Source of the DNA: Lachnospiraceae bacterium
Lineage (GTDB): Bacteria > Bacillota > Clostridia > Lachnospirales > Lachnospiraceae
Assembly (NCBI GenBank): GCA_024684215.1
Contig: JAIKXH010000009.1
Coordinates: forward strand, 1-64,000
Direction: 5' to 3'
Length of the DNA: 64,000 nucleotides
A program made the position numbers and the translations under genes. The notes beneath the pieces were generated by a model. The model was given only the letters and a program-made list of their open reading frames with translations, was not told where the DNA came from and did not search any database. Positions 58,101 to 64,000 of the stretch are shown piece by piece. The stretch's first letter is position 1; each line of letters opens with the position of its first letter.

Positions 58101-59997
58101 AAACAACATCGATGGTCTCCGCTCCCGAAACATCGGAATCGGAAATGGATGTAAGCTTTTCTATTTCATAGGGAATAGGCCTCTCGGGATTTACAAACAC
58201 CGAGAAGCGGTCTATTATCTCTCCGTTTTTGACCTTTACCGCACCTATTTCTATTATGCGGTCGTTGACGGGTGAAAAGCCCGTTGTCTCTATATCAAAA
58301 ACTACAAATTCAGAATCAAATCCGCAGTCTTCATCATCCATTACAACCTTCAAAAGGTCGTCTGCCAGATAGCATTCCACACCGTATAAAACCTTGAAAA
58401 AGTCTTGTCTGTCAGGGTTTTTGTCGCCCGCTTCAGCGCGTTTTCCTTTTTCGGCTTTCCATAAATCATCCCAGGCATGTCCCGCATCGGTAAAGCCCTG
58501 AACTACACCATGGTCGGTAATCGCAATAGCCCTGTGTCCCCAATTGTATGCGCGTTTTACAATATCCTTTGGTTCGGAAACGGCATCCATATCACTCATT
58601 TTTGTATGACAATGAAGCTCTACCCTTTTGTGCAGAGCGAGGTCCTCACGAGTCGTTAAAAAGCTTGGAATTTTGGTGATTGAAGTAATGTTGCCAATGG
58701 TTATTTCATGGGAAAATCTGTCATAGGAAGCCATTCCTTTTACTTTGACAAATTCTTTCTCATAAAGGTCTTTTTCAAGCTCACCGATCTTTTCTGACGG
58801 TATAAAAAGCTTTACCGAAATAGAGTCTGTAAAATCGGTTATTTCAAATGTATAAATACAGGTATCAGGTCGATTTTTAAGTATAAGCTGCTCCCTGGAC
58901 ATCACTTGTCCTCTGGCTACAACTTCGCCTATCTCGCCTACGATATCCTCAATTTTTGTACATTCAATTCCCTCTTCGATTTCTCTGCCGTATATAACGT
59001 CGGGATTATCGCACCATTTAAGCTCTCCATAGGTTCTGCCCCTGGAATATCCGCTTTTAAACCCGCCGTTTTTAAATCCGCCGCTCTTAAACGATGAATC
59101 GTCTTTGCCGCTTTTCTGGAATTTAGATACTTTATCGTTGTTATTAGAGCCTGACTTTGAGTCGGCTTTTTCTTCGCTTTTTCCGGAAGGAGAAGTGCTT
59201 TCAGGGCCGGATACAGCCGCATTATTCGACTCGGCTTTACCTGTCTGAGAGCTGCCTGCTTTATCGTTAACCGCAGCCCCGCTTCCAATACCTGCGGCAT
59301 TTTTAGCGCTACCCGCGCCGCTTTCTCCCGCAGCTTCACCGCTCTCTTGTTTTTCCTTTCGCACATCACCGATATAGATAGGATTTTTCTCAGCGCCGAA
59401 TCCGAGCTTCTTTTCGATTTCTTTTACCCTTAAGTTTAATTTGAATTCTGTTTCCTTTTGATAGTCGTTTTCCGGAGCTTCGTAATAATCTATGTTTACC
59501 ACTGCATGCAGCATAAATCTGTTGTTTAAAACATTTATAAGATAGTCGGAAAGCTCCCTTTCCTTTTCCCTGTACAAAAAAACATCCTGAACGTGCAGCT
59601 TAAGGCTATTCTCATCCGCCACATCAATTTTTGCGCTGTGAAAAGCATTGTACAAAGTGAGCGAATGGCTCATAAGCTCAGCTTCAAAGCTGTCTTTATA
59701 TATCTCAAGTACATGCTTTAGATTATAACTGTCGGACAGATCAAACTGCTCTATGATCTTTACGGAAAAATCATCGGGATCCTGGCCGCAAGCCTCGGAA
59801 AACTGGATTCTGATGTCTTCTTCCACTTCAAGAACGGTAGTTTTGGGGATAACATGTGTACTGAGTACGTAAATACGCAGTACATGCCTGTCTTTTGTGG
59901 CAGCTACTTTTTTAACTGTCGTATCGGCAAAATAATCCTTCGCCTTATTTTTTAATTGTAAAGTAGGAAATACCTCAAAAAAACTCTTGTCTACCAC
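55135..59997 (-). CDS. polC: DNA polymerase III alpha subunit, PolC type
   Basis: 1620 aa; PHP (KRVELHCHTKMSDMDAV), DEDD exonuclease (FVVFDIETTGFSPVNDRIIEIGAVK), palm/finger motifs, HHH region. Confidence 0.98.
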   Translation of the reverse strand: MVDKSFFEVFPTLQLKNKAKDYFADTTVKKVAATKDRHVLRIYVLSTHVIPKTTVLEVEEDIRIQFSEACGQDPDDFSVKIIEQFDLSDSYNLKHVLEIYKDSFEAELMSHSLTLYNAFHSAKIDVADENSLKLHVQDVFLYREKERELSDYLINVLNNRFMLHAVVNIDYYEAPENDYQKETEFKLNLRVKEIEKKLGFGAEKNPIYIGDVRKEKQESGEAAGESGAGSAKNAAGIGSGAAVNDKAGSSQTGKAESNNAAVSGPESTSPSGKSEEKADSKSGSNNNDKVSKFQKSGKDDSSFKSGGFKNGGFKSGYSRGRTYGELKWCDNPDVIYGREIEEGIECTKIEDIVGEIGEVVARGQVMSREQLILKNRPDTCIYTFEITDFTDSISVKLFIPSEKIGELEKDLYEKEFVKVKGMASYDRFSHEITIGNITSITKIPSFLTTREDLALHKRVELHCHTKMSDMDAVSEPKDIVKRAYNWGHRAIAITDHGVVQGFTDAGHAWDDLWKAEKGKRAEAGDKNPDRQDFFKVLYGVECYLADDLLKVVMDDEDCGFDSEFVVFDIETTGFSPVNDRIIEIGAVKVKNGEIIDRFSVFVNPERPIPYEIEKLTSISDSDVSGAETIDVVLPKFLEFCEGCVLVAHNAEFDVNYIKANCERLGYPQKFTYMDTLLLSRVQLPGHAKYTLDAVAKLLNIVLGHHHRAVDDAECTALIFIKLMNQLSSEGYTKLSEINEKAGSSKSAISKMRSHHCIILAKNDLGRVHLYHLISESHLDYFSGRFPIVPKSRVQKYRDGLIVGSACEAGELYRALVEGKTEQQIARLVDFYDYLEIQPVGNNAYMVDATDRKKLDNGEVLMEKRFKNINSLDDIRDINKRVVELGEIFHKPVVATCDVHFLDPSDEIYRRIIMAGKGFDDADRQPPLYLHTTEEMLEEFQYLGPEKAKEVVVTNTNMIADMCETISPVRPDKCPPVIPDSDKTLTDICYNRAHEIYGPVLPEIVEERLKRELHSIISNGFAVMYIIAQKLVWKSVEDGYLVGSRGSVGSSFVATMSGITEVNPLSPHYICPKCHFVDFDSEEVKKYGGKAGIDMPDRNCPVCGEPLIKEGFDIPFETFLGFKGDKEPDIDLNFSGEYQAKAHKYTEVIFGSGQTFRAGTISGLADKTAYGYVKKYFEERGIAKRGAEINRIVQGCMGVRTSTGQHPGGIVVLPVGEDICSFTPVQHPANKPIPTITTHFDYHSIDHNLLKLDILGHDDPTMIRMLQDLTGLDPVKDIPLDGKDVMSLFQNTDALGVTPADLGGTQLGALGIPEFGTDFAMGMLMETKPQAFSDLVRISGLSHGTAVWLGNAQDLIREGKATISTAICTRDDIMTYLISMGIESEKSFKIMEAVRKGIVAKGKSDKWPEWKEDMKAHNVPDWYIESCQKIEYMFPKAHAAAYVMMAWRIAYCKIHRPQAYYSAYFSIRAKAFSYEIMCMGKATRERYLAEFRKRKADSDAKVPDVEKLSPKEEGQLSDLRVVEEMCARGYEFEPIDIFKVKARLFQVTDEGRIMPSLTSIDGLGETVADSIVEAAKGGPFLSKQDFRERSHASGTITDCLVRLGILKDLPETNQISLFDFM

Positions 59998-60020
59998 AAC
60001 AAAACCACCTTATTGTTATA

Positions 60021-61088
60021 TCAATTTAATTCGTTCCAATGATCAAGCTCATATTTTAATGTGTTTAAAAGTTCGGATTCCGGCACTTTTTTGATAATCT
60101 CACCTTTTTTGATAAGAATGCCCTCACCGATTCCGCCGGCAACGCCAAGATCGGCCTCTTTCGCTTCTCCGGGGCCGTTTACAACGCAGCCCATTACTGC
60201 AACCTTTATATCAAGAGGATAATCCTCAACCAGCTTTTCAACCTTTCCCGCAAGGTTTATAAGGTCAATCTGCGTTCTACCGCATGTAGGGCAGGAAACA
60301 ACCTCTATGCCGCCTTTTCTGAGTCCCAGCGTTCTGAGGATAAGTTTAGCCGCTTTTATCTCCTCCACCGGGTCTCCTGTAAGTGACACTCTTATAGTGT
60401 CTCCAATTCCCTGATTTAGTATAAGTCCGAGTCCTATAGATGATTTAATGCTTCCGCTCATTACGGTTCCGGCTTCGGTAATTCCCACATGAAGGGGATA
60501 CGGTGTTTTTCCCGCAAGCAATTCGTGCGCTTTTACGCACATCATTACATCGGATGATTTTATACTGATTACAAGATTGTCGTAGTCGAAATCCTCTATT
60601 ATATGCACCTTATCAAGGGCACTTTCAACTATACCTTCAGCCGTTACTCCGCCATATTTCTCAATTAGCGGCTTTTCGAGCGAACCGGAGTTAACACCGA
60701 CTCTGATCGGTATATTTCTCTCCTTTGCCACATCTATCACTGCCTTTATTTTTTCTCTCCCGCCTATATTTCCGGGATTAATTCTGATTTTGTCCGCTCC
60801 GTTTTCCATTGCGGCAATGGCCATGTGATAGTCAAAATGTATGTCCGCAACAAGGGGAATATGAATCTGCTTTTTTATCTCCTTTATAGCCTCGGCAGCC
60901 GCAAGCGTGGGAACAGTGCATCTTATAATCTCACATCCGGCATTTTCAAGGCGCAAAATCTGATCTACAGTAGATTTTACATCCTCTGTCTTTGTATTTG
61001 TCATAGACTGAATCGCAATGGGCTCACCTCCGCCTATCACCCTTCCGCCTATATTGATTTTCTTGGTGTTTTCTCTATATAAAGGCAT
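60021..61088 (-). CDS. ispG: 4-hydroxy-3-methylbut-2-en-1-yl diphosphate synthase (flavodoxin), IspG/GcpE
   Basis: IAIQSMTNTKTEDVKSTVDQI, SCPTCGRTQIDLI, AVMGCVVNGPGEAKEADLGVAGG; SD-supported start MPLYRENTKK. Confidence 0.97.
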   Translation of the reverse strand: MPLYRENTKKINIGGRVIGGGEPIAIQSMTNTKTEDVKSTVDQILRLENAGCEIIRCTVPTLAAAEAIKEIKKQIHIPLVADIHFDYHMAIAAMENGADKIRINPGNIGGREKIKAVIDVAKERNIPIRVGVNSGSLEKPLIEKYGGVTAEGIVESALDKVHIIEDFDYDNLVISIKSSDVMMCVKAHELLAGKTPYPLHVGITEAGTVMSGSIKSSIGLGLILNQGIGDTIRVSLTGDPVEEIKAAKLILRTLGLRKGGIEVVSCPTCGRTQIDLINLAGKVEKLVEDYPLDIKVAVMGCVVNGPGEAKEADLGVAGGIGEGILIKKGEIIKKVPESELLNTLKYELDHWNELN

Positions 61089-61233
61089 CTTCTTCTCCTT
61101 GATATTTCCTTGGTAATACCCCGACAAAAAAATAAAGCACATAAACAATGCTCTAACAGGATTAATTTTACCATATCTAATTTATAAAAAACTCACCAAA
61201 TATATAGTTTTATTTTCTACAATAATTGGTGAA

Positions 61234-61273
61234 AAAAAAGCAATGATACAATTAATGATTAATTAGTATCATT
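61234..61273 (-). terminator. Hairpin with T tract upstream of ispG
   Basis: Minus strand AAGCAATGATAC-N16-GTATCATTGCTT followed by TTTTTT. Confidence 0.7.
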
Positions 61274-61286
61274 GCTTATAAGCAAA

Positions 61287-61314
61287 ATAAAAACTCCGCG
61301 CTAACGGAGTTTTT
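61287..61314. terminator. Terminator-like hairpin (bidirectional)
   Basis: AAAAACTCCG CGCTAA CGGAGTTTTT, A/T tracts on both sides. Confidence 0.7.
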
Positions 61315-61333
61315 ATAAAAAGGAGAGAGATTT

Positions 61334-61402
61334 ATGAGAACCCACTTTCGTGGGTGGTGTAGGTTTTATTACCTCAACCGTTGTATAGATATTAACACCT
61401 AA
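61334..61402 (+). CDS. Candidate 22 aa small ORF
   Basis: AAGGAGAGAGATTT-ATG; MRTHFRGWCRFYYLNRCIDINT stop. Speculative. Confidence 0.2.
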   Translation: MRTHFRGWCRFYYLNRCIDINT

Positions 61403-61514
61403 TTGTGGATACTTTGTGTCCAAATTCAAAAACAAAAATAAAAATTATTAAAAAGAAATAAAGTAAACGTTTAATATGTATTAAAACTCTGCGTTACACA
61501 TTATTAAAACCAAA

Positions 61515-61578
61515 AAAGACCCGGTGCTATGATATATACCCAGAATTCCGGATACATATCAGTCTGCCCCTAGGTCTC
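61515..61578 (-). terminator. Terminator after tpiA
   Basis: Minus strand AGACC ... GGGTCTTTTTT enclosing ATATGTATCC/GGGTATATAT. Confidence 0.7.
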
Positions 61579-61609
61579 TTTGATTATTTACCTTGATATC
61601 ACGCGATTA

Positions 61610-62356
61610 TTATGCGTTAACGATCTTTCCGAAGTCAGCCTTAAGAGATGCGCCTCCGATAAGTCCGCCGTCAATGTTGGGCTTTGAAAGAAGCTCAGCA
61701 GCGTTAGCGGCATTCATTGATCCGCCGTACTGGATGCGAACAGCTTCTGCGGTAGCCTGGTCATAAAGCTTGCAGATAAGCTCACGGATAAATGCACAAA
61801 CTTCCTCAGCCTGATCAGCGGTAGCAGTCTCTCCGGTTCCGATAGCCCAGATAGGCTCGTAAGCGATAACAAGATTCTTAACCTGATCTGCACTTACTCC
61901 CAAAAGGTCCCAGGTAATCTGTCTCTCGATCCACTCTTTGTAAGTTCCTGCCTTACGAAGTGCAAGAGACTCACCACAGCAAAGGATGGGAGTAAGTCCG
62001 GCTGCAAATGCCTTCTTTACCTTTGCATTGATAAGGATATCATTCTCTCCGAAGATATCTCTTCTCTCAGAATGTCCCATGATAACATATTTAACGCCTG
62101 CGTCAACAAGCATGGGTGCTGAGATTTCTCCGGTGAATGCACCCTTGTCCTCGATATAGAAGTTCTCGGCACCGACATTAACATTGGTTCCTTTTACAGC
62201 TTCTACAACGGGTACGATATCGATAGCAGGTACGCAGTAAACTACATCAACTGCATCATTCTTTACTAAATCTTTAAGCTCTGCACAGAGTGCAACTGCC
62301 TCGCTGGGAGTCTTGTTCATCTTCCAGTTGCCGGCAATAATTCTTCTTCTTGCCAT
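61610..62356 (-). CDS. tpiA: Triosephosphate isomerase
   Basis: [65 protein letters not shown]; start at MARRR, preceded by AAGGAG. Confidence 0.98.
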   Translation of the reverse strand: MARRRIIAGNWKMNKTPSEAVALCAELKDLVKNDAVDVVYCVPAIDIVPVVEAVKGTNVNVGAENFYIEDKGAFTGEISAPMLVDAGVKYVIMGHSERRDIFGENDILINAKVKKAFAAGLTPILCCGESLALRKAGTYKEWIERQITWDLLGVSADQVKNLVIAYEPIWAIGTGETATADQAEEVCAFIRELICKLYDQATAEAVRIQYGGSMNAANAAELLSKPNIDGGLIGGASLKADFGKIVNA

Positions 62357-62378
62357 GATATTCTCCTTAATTAACTTT

Positions 62379-62540
62379 CCTAGTGACGGTTTCAAGCATC
62401 GATAGTTTCACCGCTCACGCGCCTCTCGGCTCATATCGCTCCAGTAGCGGAACTAAACTCATGCAGCGTTTACACTTGCATTCGTTAAGTACCGACGTCG
62501 CTACATGGTTCGCTTTGGAAACCATCGATGCTCTCACCTG
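62379..62540 (-). ncRNA. Putative structured RNA element, copy B (homologous to 8515-8668)
   Basis: Intergenic between pgk and tpiA; same stem arrangement as copy A with compensatory changes and a GAGA tetraloop hairpin. Confidence 0.7.
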
Positions 62541-62592
62541 TAAATAATAAGCGAATATAATAATCAATCACTTATCATGTCAAAAATAATGA

Positions 62593-63816
62593 TTACTTGT
62601 CATCTGCAGCTACTACACCGGGAAGTTCCTTGCCCTCAAGGAATTCAAGGGAAGCGCCGCCGCCGGTGGAGATGTGGCTCATCTTGTCGCCAAGACCCAT
62701 CTGGTTAACAGCTGCTGCGGAATCACCGCCACCGATGATGGTGGTAGCTGAAGAATCTGCAAGAGCCTTAGCTACAGCGAGGGTACCTGCTGCAAGAGTA
62801 GGGTTCTCGAATACGCCCATAGGTCCGTTCCAAACAACGGTCTTTGCATTAGCTACAGCCTCAGCAAAAAGAGCCTGTGACTTAGGTCCGATGTCGCATC
62901 CCTCACGGTCAGCGGGCATCTTGTCTGAATCTACAATAACTGTATCAACGGGAGCATCGATGGGATTAGGGAACTCAGCGATGGTAACAGCATCAACGGG
63001 AAGAAGAAGCTTCTTTCCAAGCTTTTCAGCCTTAGCCATCATTTCCTTACAATAATCGATCTTCTCGTTGTCAACAAGTGACTTACCGATCTCATAGCCC
63101 TGAGCCTTAAGGAAAGTGTAAGCCATACCACCGCCGATGATGAGGGTATCGCACTTCTCAAGCAGGTTATTGATAACGTTAAGTTTATCAGCAACCTTAG
63201 CGCCGCCGAGGATTGCAACGAAAGGACGAACGGGATTTTCAACGGCATTGCCGAGGAAATCAATCTCCTTCTGCATAAGGTAACCAACAACGTTCTCTCC
63301 ACCCTTCTCGGTGATGAACTTGGTAACGCCTGCAACTGAAGCATGTGCTCTGTGTGAAGAACCGAATGCATCGCAAACATAAAGATCTGCAAGATCAGCG
63401 AGTTCCTTGGAGAACTGCTCTCCGTTCTTGGTCTCTTCTGCGCCACGGAAACGGGTATTCTGAAGAAGAACTACATCGCCTTCCTTCATAGCCTCTACAG
63501 CCTTGGTAGCAGCCTCGCCGGTAACATTGTAATCGGAAACGAATACAACTTCCTTACCAAGCTTCTCAGAAAGTCTTTTTGCAACGGGTGCAAGTGACTC
63601 CTTCTCATTGGGGCCTTCCTTAACCTTACCGAGGTGTGAGCAAAGGATAACCTTTCCTCCGTCATTAATAAGCTTTTTGATAGTAGGAAGAGCAGCTACG
63701 ATTCTGGTCTCGTCAGTAATCTCACCGTTCTTAAGAGGAACGTTAAAATCGCAACGAACAAGTACTCTCTTTCCCTTAGCATTGATATCATCAACTGATT
63801 TTTTGTTAAGTCCCAT
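62593..63816 (-). CDS. pgk: Phosphoglycerate kinase
   Basis: [88 protein letters not shown]. Confidence 0.98.
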   Translation of the reverse strand: MGLNKKSVDDINAKGKRVLVRCDFNVPLKNGEITDETRIVAALPTIKKLINDGGKVILCSHLGKVKEGPNEKESLAPVAKRLSEKLGKEVVFVSDYNVTGEAATKAVEAMKEGDVVLLQNTRFRGAEETKNGEQFSKELADLADLYVCDAFGSSHRAHASVAGVTKFITEKGGENVVGYLMQKEIDFLGNAVENPVRPFVAILGGAKVADKLNVINNLLEKCDTLIIGGGMAYTFLKAQGYEIGKSLVDNEKIDYCKEMMAKAEKLGKKLLLPVDAVTIAEFPNPIDAPVDTVIVDSDKMPADREGCDIGPKSQALFAEAVANAKTVVWNGPMGVFENPTLAAGTLAVAKALADSSATTIIGGGDSAAAVNQMGLGDKMSHISTGGGASLEFLEGKELPGVVAADDK

Positions 63817-63899
63817 ATGGATTCTCCTTATTGAAAATATATTTGCTGTAAAGAATCAGCAATCATAGAGTTAGATTTCTTTCGAAATACTAAAGATGA

Positions 63900-63930
63900 A
63901 AAAAGGGCCCGACCCTAAGCGGCCGGGCCC
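63900..63930 (-). terminator. Rho-independent terminator between the upstream gene (probable gapA) and pgk
   Basis: Minus strand GGGCCCGGCCGCTTAGGGTCGGGCCC followed by TTTTTT. Confidence 0.85.
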
Positions 63931-63965
63931 GAAATATCATACTTTCGTAATAAGCCTAAAATATA

Positions 63966-64000
63966 TTATTTAAGAAGGCTTCCGAAATGCTTGATGGTAC
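63966..64000 (-). CDS. gapA: C-terminal end of a CDS, probably glyceraldehyde-3-phosphate dehydrogenase (runs off window)
   Basis: Minus strand reads ..TIKHFGSLLK stop, compatible with a GAPDH C-terminus (RTIKYF-like); position upstream of pgk-tpiA. Confidence 0.45.
   Translation of the reverse strand, partial: TIKHFGSLLK

Noticed and set aside
1-64000. CRISPR arrays, prophage, transposases, defence or secondary-metabolite systems
   Set aside because: No direct-repeat/spacer arrays, integrase or transposase motifs, or such gene sets seen; the window is largely core housekeeping plus motility.

Overview
This 64 kb window looks like a Firmicutes chromosome, probably Lachnospiraceae-like (inferred from gene content and order). 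Every credible CDS is on the minus strand. From high to low coordinate (direction of transcription) it contains: the C-terminal tail of a probable gapA, then pgk, tpiA, ispG, polC, tRNA-Glu(CTC), topA and codY; a ~36 kb flagellar/chemotaxis cluster (flgB to fliA, then fapA-like and associated genes); an MltG/YceG-like protein, rpsU, a metallophosphoesterase and scpA-scpB; a Na+-translocating biotin-dependent decarboxylase operon; a hybrid histidine kinase, TetR and RpiR regulators, a BaiN/YhiN-type flavoprotein, cmk, ispH, and the first codons of an rpsA-like S1 gene. The most notable unexplained signal is a pair of homologous ~155-162 nt intergenic elements, between oadB and oadA (8515-8668) and between pgk and tpiA (62379-62540). 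By hand they fold into the same multi-stem RNA on the coding strand, with compensatory base changes, a GNRA tetraloop hairpin and a variable-length but still paired arm tip. They are candidates for a structured ncRNA or cis-regulatory family. Other items include an rpsU leader with mutually exclusive hairpins, a CodY-box-like site before codY, a consensus-like promoter with a palindrome before the flagellar cluster, a terminator-like hairpin inside that cluster, repeats between fliP and fliQ, and two carboxyltransferase types in one operon. All structures, promoters and family calls were made by eye; no searches or folding programs were run.
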